A stretch of 64,000 bases of DNA from NCBI RefSeq assembly GCF_001667315.1, contig NZ_LZHT01000005.1, positions 1-64,000 of the forward strand, in the 5' to 3' direction. Below, piece by piece: positions 8,293-19,000 of this stretch (the first letter of the stretch is position 1; every line of letters starts with the position of its first letter). A program made the translations under genes and the position numbers. Origin of the DNA: Mycobacterium sp. 852002-10029_SCH5224772. GTDB taxonomy: Bacteria > Actinomycetota > Actinomycetes > Mycobacteriales > Mycobacteriaceae. The notes below the pieces were generated by a model. That model was not told the DNA's origin, searched no databases, and saw only the letters and a list, made by a program, of their open reading frames with translations.

Positions 8293-10032
8293 TCAGGCGT
8301 CCAAACGGGCGAATTGGTGCCGGCTGTACTGCTCCACACAGGCGGCGCGGCGGATCTTGCCACTCGTGGTGGTGGGTATCGACCCCGGCGGCACCAGAAC
8401 GAGGTCCCCGACATTCACGCCGTGCGCATTGGAAATCGCCGAGGTGACGTCGGTTTTGACGGAGGTGAACCAGTGCGCCGCCTCCTCGTTGGAATCGCCT
8501 CGCTTCTTGAGCTCGATGACCGTGACCAACTTTTCGGTGCTGTTCACGGGGACCGATATCGCCGCGACCCGACCGCCGGTGATCTCTTGGACCGTCGCCT
8601 CGATGTCCTCGGGATAGTGGTTGCGCCCACGGATGATCAGCAGGTCCTTCATGCGCCCGACAATGAATAGGTCACCCTGGTGGATGAAACCCAGGTCGCC
8701 GGTTTTCAGCCAGGGTCCCTCGGGCGTCCCCGGCGACGGCTCGACGAGCTTGGCACCGAAGCAGCTCTGTTCGGCCGGCGGTCTGCGCCAGTAGCCGTCG
8801 GCGACGTTGGCGCCATGTACCCAGATTTCACCGATACTCCCCTGAGGGCACTCGCGGTTCGTGTTGGAGTCCACGATTCGCAACATGGGTGATTGCGGCA
8901 CTGCGTATTTGACCAGCTCCGTGCCGGCCTTGGCCGAACACCGCTGAGCGCGACCGGCGGACAACTGCGCGACGTCGAAGTGAACCGCGCTCGATGATTC
9001 ACTCCAGACGCCGGCCGTCACGAAGACCGTCGCCTCCGCCAAGCCATATGACGGGCGCACCATATGCTCCCGGAAATTGAAGTGAGCAAACCGGTCGACG
9101 AAGCGTTGCAAGGTGGCGGGTTCGACACGTTCGGCGCCACTGATGATGCCCAACACCCCCCCGAGGTCGAACCCGGCCAGGTCACTGTCGGTTGTTTTGC
9201 GGGCCGCCAGGTCGAAGGCGAAGTTGGGCGCCGCCGACCAGGCATGAGGATTTTCGGCCAGCGACTGTACCCATCTGGCCGGCCTCTCCAGGAACGCAAT
9301 CGGACTCGTCAGCTCGCCGCGCCAGCCGCCCAGGATCGGTGCGCAGACGCCCAGCACCAGACCCATATCGTGGTAAAAGGGCAACCACGACACAATCGTG
9401 GTGTCTGGCGGGGCTTTGACATGCGAGTCCGCGAAGAAGCCGCGCATCAGCTGCTCGAAATTCACCTGGAGGTTGCGGTGCGAGATCATCACGCCGGTCG
9501 GCGTTCGGGTCGAACCCGAGCTGTACTGCAAATACGCGAGGCTGGGCAAATCGTCTGTCCGAAGGCTCGTCTCGCCGTCGACATCGAGGTTCATCGAATC
9601 GATTTCGACGATCTTCGGAACGTCCTCCAGGCGTGCTCGATCGACGTATTCGGCGACATCTTCCGCGACCGCCGACGTCGTCAGAACGACCGAAGGTGAC
9701 GCATCGGCAAGGACCGAACTCACCCGTTCGTCATGCGATCCGTGATGCGGCAGCGGGAGCGGCACCGCGATGAGCCCAGCCTGCATGGATCCCAGGAATG
9801 CCGCAATGTAATCCAGGCCCTGCGGCGCCAGGATCACCGCCCTGTCTCCGACCGCCCCGTGCGGGTCGAGCTCGCGCGCCACGTTGAGTGTTCGCCGGGA
9901 AACCTGCGACCACGTCAGACTCTCGGGAACGCCCGCCCGGTCGTCCTCGTAGCTGGTGAATGTGTACGCCACATCGTCGGGCCGCAGGCTGGCACGCCCG
10001 TGCAGCATGGAGAGAATCGATGACTGAGACAT
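8293..10032 (-). CDS. fadD23: Long-chain fatty acyl-AMP ligase (FAAL, FadD23 type)
   Basis: FAALs activate a fatty acid as acyl-AMP and hand it to a polyketide synthase rather than to CoA. The ATG at 10032 gives 579 aa, the usual FAAL length, and sits 10 bases after the PE-PPE gene. Visible adenylate-forming motifs: [18 protein letters not shown] (ATP-binding P loop), [23 protein letters not shown], and [20 protein letters not shown] near the C-terminal hinge. In TPP-type loci this enzyme (FadD23) supplies the starter acid to the neighbouring PKS. Membership of the FAAL class is strong; assignment as the FadD23 orthologue rests on the locus. Confidence 0.85.
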   Translation of the reverse strand: MSQSSILSMLHGRASLRPDDVAYTFTSYEDDRAGVPESLTWSQVSRRTLNVARELDPHGAVGDRAVILAPQGLDYIAAFLGSMQAGLIAVPLPLPHHGSHDERVSSVLADASPSVVLTTSAVAEDVAEYVDRARLEDVPKIVEIDSMNLDVDGETSLRTDDLPSLAYLQYSSGSTRTPTGVMISHRNLQVNFEQLMRGFFADSHVKAPPDTTIVSWLPFYHDMGLVLGVCAPILGGWRGELTSPIAFLERPARWVQSLAENPHAWSAAPNFAFDLAARKTTDSDLAGFDLGGVLGIISGAERVEPATLQRFVDRFAHFNFREHMVRPSYGLAEATVFVTAGVWSESSSAVHFDVAQLSAGRAQRCSAKAGTELVKYAVPQSPMLRIVDSNTNRECPQGSIGEIWVHGANVADGYWRRPPAEQSCFGAKLVEPSPGTPEGPWLKTGDLGFIHQGDLFIVGRMKDLLIIRGRNHYPEDIEATVQEITGGRVAAISVPVNSTEKLVTVIELKKRGDSNEEAAHWFTSVKTDVTSAISNAHGVNVGDLVLVPPGSIPTTTSGKIRRAACVEQYSRHQFARLDA

Positions 10033-10042
10033 AGGCGCGTTA

Positions 10043-11170
10043 TCAGTCAGTGACTTCGCTTGCGCCATGCGAGAGCACGGACGTGGCACCGCTGAGGATC
10101 TGCGCGAGTGGGTCAGCGCCACCGCCGAATGTCGCCTGGTTGGCCGGCGCGGTGACCGCCGCGGGGTCGAAGCCGTGCACGGGGTCCACCTGAACCGGAG
10201 CGGTCGACGGATCGTCGTTTCGCGAATAGCCCGCGTTCACCCTGGGGAGCAGAATCGCGTCGAGCTTGTTCAGCGTGTCTTCTTCGATCCCGATGTAGGC
10301 CAGCGGCATGACAAGAGGTAGGTGCTTTTCCGGAACCATGATCGTCGTGTCTTTGGCGCCCCGGGAGTTGATGGTCGTCCTGATGTTCTGCGGCGGCACC
10401 ATGCTCGGGTTGGTGAAGGCCACCGCGGTGTGGCCCGTGGCGAGACCCAGGAGCGTATTGGCGAGCGCGAACATGTTGTCCGGCCGGTCGGGGAAGTCCG
10501 CGATCGAGTCGTAGGCAGATACGAATCTGTTTGTGTCGTACTGGCTCTCATACGGCGGGGGCATGGTGTAGTCGAGTGCGGGAACAAAGCTGCCCACCGG
10601 GAACATGGCGGTCAGGAAGCTCTGTCCAAAGGCGTGACGCCCGATCGGGTCGCCGAATGTGGCGAAGTTGAGCTTGTCCGGCGGGGGAGCGGTCGGGTCA
10701 TTCGCCAGCCGAGCCTGCACGCCGTCGACCACGAACGCGCCCTCGGACAAGCCGATCGCCGTTCCGGGGCGGCCGGTGCGGATCGCCGCATCGAGGTTGT
10801 CTATTCCCACGTCGACCGACTCGCCGACGCTGGGACCGTCCAGGCCCAGGCCCGGGAAGTTTTCGTCGAGCCGGCCTATGCCCGGGAAGAGTCGTTCCAG
10901 CACATGACCCTGAACCTGGCCCGCCGGGTAGCGAACGATTTCGCGCTTCTGACCGGGGAACCATTCGGCGCCCTCACGACGGATGTACTCGTCGTAGGGG
11001 ATGCCGAGAACGTGAGCGCCTCCGAGGGCGAACGCGGTCTGGTCGCCCGGCGCCCCCGGGGTCTGCGGCCCGCCGATGGGCGTGTCGTCCGCCGACACGG
11101 TGCCAACGCCGAAACATCCAGCGGCACCGACCGTTACCACCGCCGTGACTCGTGCGAGTAGCTTCTTCAT
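10043..11170 (-). CDS. Secreted PE-PPE-domain hydrolase/acyltransferase of the TPP locus
   Basis: The ATG at 11170, behind an AGGATTAGGA ribosome site, gives 375 aa beginning [18 protein letters not shown], a clear secretory signal ending around VSADD. The mature part is a PE-PPE (alpha/beta-hydrolase) domain with the nucleophile elbow GLSEG. Related Chp1/Chp2 proteins next to mmpL8 and mmpL10 transfer acyl groups between trehalose glycolipids, and the equivalent protein of the rapid-grower TPP locus acts in the final assembly step outside the membrane. A start 18 codons further upstream (11224) is possible but lacks a better ribosome site. It is not a PE/PPE surface protein: there is no N-terminal PE or PPE helix bundle. 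Confidence 0.82.
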   Translation of the reverse strand: MKKLLARVTAVVTVGAAGCFGVGTVSADDTPIGGPQTPGAPGDQTAFALGGAHVLGIPYDEYIRREGAEWFPGQKREIVRYPAGQVQGHVLERLFPGIGRLDENFPGLGLDGPSVGESVDVGIDNLDAAIRTGRPGTAIGLSEGAFVVDGVQARLANDPTAPPPDKLNFATFGDPIGRHAFGQSFLTAMFPVGSFVPALDYTMPPPYESQYDTNRFVSAYDSIADFPDRPDNMFALANTLLGLATGHTAVAFTNPSMVPPQNIRTTINSRGAKDTTIMVPEKHLPLVMPLAYIGIEEDTLNKLDAILLPRVNAGYSRNDDPSTAPVQVDPVHGFDPAAVTAPANQATFGGGADPLAQILSGATSVLSHGASEVTD

Positions 11171-11227
11171 TCCTAATCCTGCCCGCTCGGATTCGCCTCG
11201 TAGTGTCACATACCTCATGGGCACGCG

Positions 11228-14200
11228 CTAATTGGGTCGCGGCTCGGCGCGTCCGATCAGCGACCGCGGGCGCATGCCCGCTTGTGACGGCCACCAGTTC
11301 GCCCGCCCGACCAGCGCGGCGATGGCGGGAACCGTGATGGTGCGCACCAAGAAGGTGTCCAGCAAAATTCCCACACCGATCACGAAACCGCCCTGGACCA
11401 CCGTGCTGATGCTGGAGAACAACAGACCGCACATCGAGGCGGCGAAGATCAGACCCGCCGCAGTGATCACACCGCCTGTTGAACCCAGCGTCCGAATGAT
11501 GCCGTAACGCATGCTGTGCGAAGACTCCTCCCGCATTCGCGAGACGAGCAACATGTTGTAGTCGGCTCCCACCGCGACCAACACCACGAAGGCCAGCGGC
11601 GGCACACTCCAATGCAATTGCTGACCCAGTAGGTATTGAAATACGAGCACGCCGATACCCACCGCCGACAAATACGAGACGACCACGGAAGCAACCAGAT
11701 ACAGCGGCGCGACAATCGCACGCAGCAGCGCGATCAAGGTGAACAGCACGACGAGGAGGGTTACCGCGATGATGAACCGGATATCGTGTTGGTAGTAGTC
11801 ACGGGTGTCCTTCAGAGCGACGGTGTATCCCGCCATCGATATCGTGGCGTCCGCCAATACGGTATTCGGTTGGGCTCCCCGAGCGGCCGCGGTGATCGCG
11901 TTGATCTGATCCATGGCTTCGGTGCTGAACGGATTGAGTTTGGTTTGCACCAAATACCGCACCGAGTGGCCGTCCGGCGAGATGAATACCTTGGCCGCCT
12001 TCTGGAACTGCTCTAAACGCAGCAGCTGAGGCGGGATATTGAACCCGGCCATCGCCGGTTGTGCCGCGTCGCGTTTCAGAGACAACAGAAACGCCGCCGA
12101 CTCATCGAGCCCGCTGCCGAGCTGTTTGAGTTGGTCGACGAGTTGAGCCACCGCGTCGGCCACCTGCCGGCTTCCACCGGCGAATCGGTTTGCGCCATCT
12201 TGCACAGTGTTCAGATTCGTCTGCAGGCCACCGGGTTTGTCCATCCCCATGGAGTGCAGCACCTTGGTGAGGTTCGCCAACGCAGCACGCAGGCGGTCTG
12301 CCGACGCTTTCAGGGCGCGTTTGTCCTGGTGATCCTGCAGTTGGTGGGCCAGCTCGTTGATCGCGTCGAGGTCTGCTTGATCGCGCGGCCCAACCAGCTG
12401 CTCAAATGCCCCGCGGGTGGCGCTGCACGACGGATCGATGTCGCATCTCGGGTTGCCCTGTAGCGCCGCCAGCACCGGCCCTATCCAGGCGAACACGTTC
12501 TTGGCGGCTGAGAAGTTCCAGCCCATGGAATTGCTGAGCGCGTTGACATGGTCGACGAGCTGGGCTGCGATGTCGACCTGTTTGACCAGCGCGTCACCGG
12601 TGTACTGGCTTTTCGTCGACGAGAAGGCTTTCTCCAGTTCCTGCACGCTGGCGGATAGCTGGATGACCTGGCCCCGCACACTGTTGAGGTTGTCGGCCAG
12701 CGTGCCCGCCCCGTCTACCAGCCGATTGAGGTCATTGGTGTGGTCCTTGATCAGGGTGGACCCGTCCGCCAGCAGGGTGCCGATAGCGCCGGCCTGATAG
12801 GTGGCCCGGAATTGTTCTGGGACATTTCCGGTGGGACGCGTGATGCCACTGACCGCAGCGATATTCGGGAGTTGGCTGACTCGGTCCGCCATTTGCTCCA
12901 AGTCCGCAAGGGCCTTCGGCGTGCGAAGGTCATGCGGTGATTGGACCAGGATGTATTGCGGGATGGACTGATTTACCGGGAAATGACGATCCAGCGCTGT
13001 GTACCCGATGGAGCTCGGAGCGGAAGACGGCAGGGCCTTGCGGTCGTCGTAGTTATAACGCACCAGGCCGGCGCAGCTGGCCAGGATGATCAGCACCAGT
13101 ACGCTGGCAATCAGGTTGACCTTCGGTCGGCGCACGATGCGAATGCCCGAACGCCGCCAGAATCGCGCGGTCAGTTCGCGCCGCGGTGTGACCCAGCCGC
13201 GCCGCCCCGCAAGCACAAGAATCGCCGGCAGCAACGTCATCGCGGCGAGGAATGCCACGCCGATCCCGATCGCCGCCGACGCGCCCACCGTTTTGAACAC
13301 GCCCATTCGGGCGAAGCTGATGAGGAGAAACGTGATTCCGACGGTGGCGGCGGATGCGGCAATCACTTTTCCGATCGAGAACATTGCGCGCTTGACGGCC
13401 TCGTCGGGATTCGCGCCCGACCGCAGATAGTCGTGATATCGGCTGATGAGAAAGACCGCGTAATCCGTTCCGGCGCCGGCCATTATGGCGCTCAAGAAAA
13501 CGACGGACTGGTTTGAGACGCCCGAGCCGGTCAGTTGGGAGTAGCCCGCTACCACCGCCTGCGCGATAACCAGGGATACGCCGATCGTCAGCAACGGCAG
13601 CAGCATGGTAACCGCGCTGCGGTAGATCACCAGCAGGACGATGAGCACCAGCACAGCGATCGCCAGCTCGATGGGCATCCGATCCCGAGCGCCCGCGACC
13701 GTGAGGTCGGCAACGGTCGCCGCGGGGCCGGTGAGGTTGACCGTCAGCGGCGTGCCGGTGACGGTGCGTTTGACGATGTCGTCGATCCGGTTGAAAGCGG
13801 CGTACGAGCGGGGAGTGCCCAACTCGCCCGCAACGCCGACCGGCAGCACCCACGCTTTGTGGTCTTTGCTGGTCACGACCGAACGCAGAGCCGGCGTGCT
13901 GACGAAATCCTGCAGCATCACCACATCTCGCGTGTCCCGGCGCAGCGCGTCCACAAGTTTGCGGTAAGTGGCTTCGTCGGCGGGGCCGAGGCCCTTGTCG
14001 TTGGTCAGGACCACCAGCAGGAGGTTTTCCGAGCCCGATTCGTGAAACGCCTCGGTCATCTTCCGGGCGGTGACGCTCGAGGGCGCATCGCTGGGCAGGA
14101 TGGCGAGCGGATGTTTTTCGGCCATCTCGCCGAGCGACGGGAAAGTCAGCGGCAGCGCGACCGCGATCGTGATCCAGATCCCGATCACTGCCCAGGGCCA

Positions 14201-14230
14201 CCGCGCCACAAAATCGGCTAGCCGTCGCAT
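11228..14230 (-). CDS. mmpL10: MmpL10-type trehalose glycolipid exporter
   Basis: A large RND-family transporter that would flip or export the acyl-trehalose intermediate across the inner membrane. The ATG at 14230 (after GAGGGCGGT) gives 1000 aa. N-terminal TM helix at about residues 8-30, first TM bundle with [20 protein letters not shown] (residues about 270-290), a long second periplasmic domain rich in helices (about 440-760) and the second bundle with [18 protein letters not shown]. This MmpL8/MmpL10-like architecture without an MmpS partner differs from the MmpS-linked pump at 3604. It lies between papA3 and the PE-PPE gene, the order seen in TPP loci. Start at 14257 is an alternative. 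Confidence 0.85.
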   Translation of the reverse strand: MRRLADFVARWPWAVIGIWITIAVALPLTFPSLGEMAEKHPLAILPSDAPSSVTARKMTEAFHESGSENLLLVVLTNDKGLGPADEATYRKLVDALRRDTRDVVMLQDFVSTPALRSVVTSKDHKAWVLPVGVAGELGTPRSYAAFNRIDDIVKRTVTGTPLTVNLTGPAATVADLTVAGARDRMPIELAIAVLVLIVLLVIYRSAVTMLLPLLTIGVSLVIAQAVVAGYSQLTGSGVSNQSVVFLSAIMAGAGTDYAVFLISRYHDYLRSGANPDEAVKRAMFSIGKVIAASAATVGITFLLISFARMGVFKTVGASAAIGIGVAFLAAMTLLPAILVLAGRRGWVTPRRELTARFWRRSGIRIVRRPKVNLIASVLVLIILASCAGLVRYNYDDRKALPSSAPSSIGYTALDRHFPVNQSIPQYILVQSPHDLRTPKALADLEQMADRVSQLPNIAAVSGITRPTGNVPEQFRATYQAGAIGTLLADGSTLIKDHTNDLNRLVDGAGTLADNLNSVRGQVIQLSASVQELEKAFSSTKSQYTGDALVKQVDIAAQLVDHVNALSNSMGWNFSAAKNVFAWIGPVLAALQGNPRCDIDPSCSATRGAFEQLVGPRDQADLDAINELAHQLQDHQDKRALKASADRLRAALANLTKVLHSMGMDKPGGLQTNLNTVQDGANRFAGGSRQVADAVAQLVDQLKQLGSGLDESAAFLLSLKRDAAQPAMAGFNIPPQLLRLEQFQKAAKVFISPDGHSVRYLVQTKLNPFSTEAMDQINAITAAARGAQPNTVLADATISMAGYTVALKDTRDYYQHDIRFIIAVTLLVVLFTLIALLRAIVAPLYLVASVVVSYLSAVGIGVLVFQYLLGQQLHWSVPPLAFVVLVAVGADYNMLLVSRMREESSHSMRYGIIRTLGSTGGVITAAGLIFAASMCGLLFSSISTVVQGGFVIGVGILLDTFLVRTITVPAIAALVGRANWWPSQAGMRPRSLIGRAEPRPN

Positions 14231-14326
14231 ACCGCCCTCACCCCCGGTCGGCGGCAACTCGGCCCACTCGACCGGATCCGGTCAAACCACGCGATTTCGC
14301 ATCACGTGCCATCGAAGTGCTCCACG

Positions 14327-15748
14327 CTACGCGACGCGTCCCCAGCTCCCGCTTCCGGCGACCCGCACGCAGACCGACTTCATCGCTTCCATGTAGCGAA
14401 CAACCGATTTCCGGGCGACCGGGTTGTCGGGATGCATGATCGCCATGACCGTGCCCTCCCCGTACCGGAAAATATAAATAGTCAATTGATGCGAATATCG
14501 GCCGTCCGGGTAGATCCCGATATTGTTCGCAAGTCCCAGGTCAGCGGCGGCAAGAATTGCATTGAGGGGGGCTGCGCCGCCGTGAAAGAAGTTCGACACC
14601 GGAAAGTTTGGTTGCGGCCAGCGCAGCCACGGCGCCAGTTCCAGCACGCGGTAGTAGGGCACCTTCGCCATGTCCAGGCTATTGTCGAAAGAAGCCTGCG
14701 CTGCCCATGCGGCATCGCCGAAAGAGGCAGCGGCTATCGGCACGGTGATCGGAATCAAGCCGGTGAACCAACCCTGCGTCATGAAATTGTCGGTGGCTTT
14801 GCGTGAATCTCGGGGAGTGAGGCCGTAATACGTCAGAGCCCCGGTAAATTCGTGCTCCACCAGGGCGAGGCAGGCGAATAGGCCGCCGACAAACCGGGCG
14901 CCGGCCGCCGCGCAGGCCGATTCGAATCGCTCCGTCTGTGCGACGTCCATCAGCAGTTCGGAGGTCATGGCACTGCTACTCGAATCCTGCGGGTTGCCCA
15001 GCGGCAGCGGGAATTCGGGAAAGCCCCCGTCATTATTCTCGGCGAAGTCAATCCACGCGCGCACCTCGGGCGAATCAAGGGTCAACGCGGACGTGTACTC
15101 GCGTTCGCGGGTGCAGAAATCGTCGAAGCTGCCGGCATCGGGCAGGGCAAGGCCCTCGCCGCCCCCCGTCAGCGCCGTGTACATGCCGTTGGCTTCCATC
15201 ATCGTGGTGCCGATCAAGGTCGCGTCCCCGTGGACATGATCCATGGCGGCAAAGAAGGTGAAATGGCTTTCGCTTTGGATGATTCCGAAAGTGAAGCAGC
15301 CCCATTCCAGCGGATTCGGTATGGCCACCACGTGAGCGTGTATTTCGTCGGCTGACATCTCGCCGTGCTCGATCGGCGCGAATTCAATATCGCTATGATC
15401 GCTGATGGTGTGCCTGACGAATCCTCCGTCACCGGTGTCTTCGAACCAACTGCGGAACGTGTCGTGCCGACGCAGGTACGCGTTGACGGCGTGGTTCATG
15501 GCAGCAATGTCGCACGTCCCGGCCACCTCACAGGTGGCGATGATCTGCCGTGAGAAATTCAGTCCGGCGGCGGTCCGTTCACAGTAGTTCCGAAGATGTT
15601 GGCCCTGCATATAACTCACCGGCACCGAGCTCACCGGGGCTTGTCGGGCCTTCTCGGCGGCCGCGGCCGTCGGGTGCCACGAGGTGACCGAGCCTGGTGT
15701 CAGCGTCCAATCATCGAGTGAGCCGATCGTAATCTTCCCGATGCGCAA
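14327..15748 (-). CDS. papA3: Polyketide-associated acyltransferase PapA3
   Basis: PapA proteins are condensation-domain acyltransferases that esterify sugars or diols with PKS-made acids; PapA3 acylates trehalose at the 2 and 3 positions in related pathways. The 473-aa protein begins MRIGKITIGSLDDW and contains MDHVHGDATL near residue 170, the HxxxD catalytic signature with the first His of the usual HH pair replaced by Asp. The start is TTG at 15748, supported by an upstream GAGGAGGA site and by the conserved N terminus of PapA proteins. It is the first gene of the leftward lipid operon and faces the pks gene across a 331-bp divergent region. Confidence 0.85.
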   Translation of the reverse strand: MRIGKITIGSLDDWTLTPGSVTSWHPTAAAAEKARQAPVSSVPVSYMQGQHLRNYCERTAAGLNFSRQIIATCEVAGTCDIAAMNHAVNAYLRRHDTFRSWFEDTGDGGFVRHTISDHSDIEFAPIEHGEMSADEIHAHVVAIPNPLEWGCFTFGIIQSESHFTFFAAMDHVHGDATLIGTTMMEANGMYTALTGGGEGLALPDAGSFDDFCTREREYTSALTLDSPEVRAWIDFAENNDGGFPEFPLPLGNPQDSSSSAMTSELLMDVAQTERFESACAAAGARFVGGLFACLALVEHEFTGALTYYGLTPRDSRKATDNFMTQGWFTGLIPITVPIAAASFGDAAWAAQASFDNSLDMAKVPYYRVLELAPWLRWPQPNFPVSNFFHGGAAPLNAILAAADLGLANNIGIYPDGRYSHQLTIYIFRYGEGTVMAIMHPDNPVARKSVVRYMEAMKSVCVRVAGSGSWGRVA

Positions 15749-15880
15749 GACTTAGTCCTCCTCGATTTGAACGGCTGCGGCCAGGCCGGCGGCGAGACCA
15801 AGATAACCCTCCGGGTGATCGCCGTCGCAGGCGTGCGCGGGCCACCGCCTACACTCGCTCACGGATCCGACCGGCCTTGG

Positions 15881-15930
15881 GCGATCGAGTTGTGGCGATC
15901 GACTTGTGGCGATCGACTTGTGGCGATCGA
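15881..15930. repeat. 14-bp tandem repeat in the papA3-pks divergent region
   Basis: Three 14-bp units GCGATCGA(G/C)TTGTG run at 15881-15894, 15895-15908 and 15909-15922, followed by a partial GCGATCGA at 15923-15930. The repeat lies in the middle of the only control region of the divergent lipid locus (15749-16079), about 130 bp before papA3 and 150 bp before pks. Each unit holds the palindromic core CGATCG. It may be a multi-copy operator or a slipped-strand repeat; the motif GTGGCGATCG is also the arm of the dispersed hairpins at 32542 and 43964. I saw no other clear element in this 331-bp gap. Confidence 0.8.
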
Positions 15931-16079
15931 ACGGCCGGGCGGGGACGCAGGGCGGCAGCGGCACTGGCTGTCGCTGCGCGTGCGGGCGCCGCAGATTGCG
16001 GTGTTGGCCTCCGGAAATGATTCTCCGAGCGCGACCGGCCTCCCGCGGGATCGATCTTGACCGGCCAAGAGAGGACAGC

Positions 16080-19000
16080 ATGGCATCCGTCGAGGGTCTG
16101 GGGGAGTCGGCGTCGCGTTTTGCGATCGTCGGCTATGCGGCGCGGTTTCCGGGAGCCGCTGATGCGGATGAGTTCTGGGATGTGTTGCGGCAAGGCCGGG
16201 ATGCGATATCTGACGTGCCGCGCGACCGGTGGGATGTCGATGAGTTCTTCGACCCGGAACCGGGTGCGCCCGGCAAGGTCGTCACCCGTCGTGCGGGTTT
16301 CGTCGACGACGTAACGGGGTTCGACGCGCCGTTCTTCGGAATGTCGACGCGCGAGGTCAGGTTGATGGACCCGCAGCACCGGATCCTGCTGGAGACGGCG
16401 TGGCGCGCGGTGGAGCATTCGGGCACCGCGCCAACCGCCCTGGCTGACAGCAACACTGGCGTCTTCGTCGGCTTGGCCACCCACGACTACCTGGGAATGG
16501 CATCCGACGAGCTGACCTACCCCGAGATCGAGGCCTACATGGCCATCGGGACGTCGAACGCCGCCGCGGCGGGCCGGATCAGCTATCGCTTGGGGCTGCA
16601 GGGTCCGGCGGTCGCCGTCGACACGGCGTGCAGCTCGTCGCTGGTGGCCATCCATCAGGCGTGCCAAGCGCTGCGCTTAAAAGAATGTGACCTCGCGCTG
16701 GCCGGCGGCGCGAACGCCCTACTCACCCCGGCGACCATGATCACGTTCTCCAGCGCGCACATGCTCGCGCCCGACGGTCGGTGCAAGACATTCGACGCGG
16801 CCGCCGATGGCTACGTGCGCGGCGAGGGATGCGGCGTCATCGTGATCAAGCGCCTCGAGGACGCGGTCCGCGATGGGGACCGGATTCGGGCCGTGATCCG
16901 CGGCAGCGCGGTCAACCAGGACGGCGCTTCGGGTGGATTGACGGTGCCGAACGGCGTTGCCCAGCAACGGGTCATCGCCGACGCGCTGAAGCGCGCCGCC
17001 CTCGAACCCCGCGACGTCGGGTACCTGGAAGCGCACGGCACCGGGACATCGCTGGGCGATCCCATCGAGGCTCAGGCCGCGGGCGCGGTGCTCGGGGCAG
17101 GGCGCGAACCCAACCAGCCGCTGCTGATGGGCTCGGTGAAGACGAATATCGGGCACCTGGAAGCAGCCGCGGGCATCGCGGGCGTGATCAAAGTGATTTT
17201 GTCGCTCGAGAACGAGCTGTTGCCTCAGCACCTCCACTTTCAAAACCCATCGCCGCACATTCCCTGGGAACGGCTGGCGGTGGAAGTCGTCACAGAAGCC
17301 ACGCCCTGGAAACGCAACGCGCAACCGCGCATTGCGGGAATCAGCTCATTCGGGTTCGCCGGGACAAACGCTCACGTCATTCTCGAGGAAGCCCCCGAGC
17401 AACCGGTATCGACCCTCGCGGCCCCGGTTCCGGTCGAGCACCCCGGGGATCGGCGGTTCAGCATCCTCCCGCTCTCGGCGCGAACACCCGCCGCGTTGAC
17501 GCGCCTCGCCGATGAATACCGCGCCTGGCTGAGCGCGCACCCGGAAGCCACCCTGGCCGACGTGTGCTTTACCGCCGGGGCCGGGCGGGCGCACCTGGAG
17601 CAGCGGGCCGCGTTGGTGGTCAATACCCGAGAATCTGCCATGGAGCTGCTCGGAGCGCTCACGGAGGAGCGCCCCGCGCCGGGTTTGTTTCGCGGAGAAT
17701 CCCATGACACACCGAAGACGGCGTGGCTGTTCACCGGTCAGGGCAGCCAGTACCCGGGCATGGCTCGGGAGTTGTTCGACACCGAGCCGGTGTTCGCCGA
17801 GACGCTGAATCGTTGCGCTGCCGCGGTCGCTGAGATTCTCGAAAAGCCGTTGCTTGACCTCATTTTCGATGTGGACAGCCCGGATAGCGAAGCGGCGTTG
17901 CGGCAGACCTCTTACGCGCAACCCGCGTTGTTCGCGGTGGAAATGGGCCTGGCCCGGCTCTGGCAGTCGTGGGGCTTCGAGCCGGACGTGGTGCTGGGCC
18001 ACAGCGTCGGCCAGTATTCGGCGGCCTGCGTCGCGGGCGTCCTCAGTCTCGAGGATGGCGCGCTGTTGATGGCCGAACGTGGTCGTCTGTTCGGCAGTTT
18101 GCCCGCGGGTGGGCGGATGGTCGCGGTATTCGCCGCCGCCGAGCGGGTCGAACGGTTGACGGACGAGTTCCCCAGCCTGTCGGTCGCCGCCTACAACGGG
18201 GCCAACACCGTATTGTCCGGACGGGCAGCCGATTTGGAACATGCGGTGGCCGGATTGGCCGCCGATGGTGTCCGGTGTGACTGGCTGGACACCAGCCACG
18301 CGTTCCACTCAGCGCTGTTGGACCCGATCCTCGACGCCTTCGAATCGTATGCGGGGCGGTTCAACTTCGCTACGCCACAACGGATTTTGATCGACAACCG
18401 CACCGGAGCCGCGCTCGGCCGGAGTGTGAAGATCGATGGTGCCTACTGGCGCCGGCATGCGCGCCAGCCGGTGGAATTTGCCAAGAGCGTGCGCACTCTT
18501 GCCGAGCTGAACTGCAAATTGCTGCTGGAGATCGGCCCACGACCGGTGCTCACCGCCGCGGCCCTAAACGCATGGCCCGACCCGGCCACCGCGCCCCGGG
18601 TGATCACGTCGCTGCGCCGGAATACGGCCGACCATCGCCAGATCACCGAAGCGGTCGCCGACGCGTACGTTCTGGGCCACCTGCCCGATTTCACCGCCTT
18701 TCGGCCGGTGCACGCGCGCAAGCTCGACCTGCCCACCTACCCGTTCGAGCACCGTCAATACTGGTTCCGGGATGATCGCGAGCGCCCGGACCAACGCCAC
18801 GACGATCGGGGACCGCGCACCGAAGCCGTCCGCCTTCTCGAGGACGGCCGGATCGAGGAACTCGCCGCCCTGCTCGGCGGTGCCGGCGACGATCTGCAGA
18901 CCCTGCAGGTGTTGACCAAGCTTGCGGCACAACACAATCAACAACGCACGACTCGGTCCATCGGGGACGACCGCTACGAGATCCGCTGGGACACGTCAAC

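Noticed and set aside
10043..11170. PE/PPE-family surface protein
   Set aside because: It has only the PE-PPE hydrolase domain and a Sec signal peptide; the PE or PPE N-terminal helices are absent.
15906..16079. N-terminal extension of the PKS to 15906
   Set aside because: It translates the 14-bp repeats and a Cys/Arg-rich stretch, has no ribosome site, and the ATG at 16080 has one.
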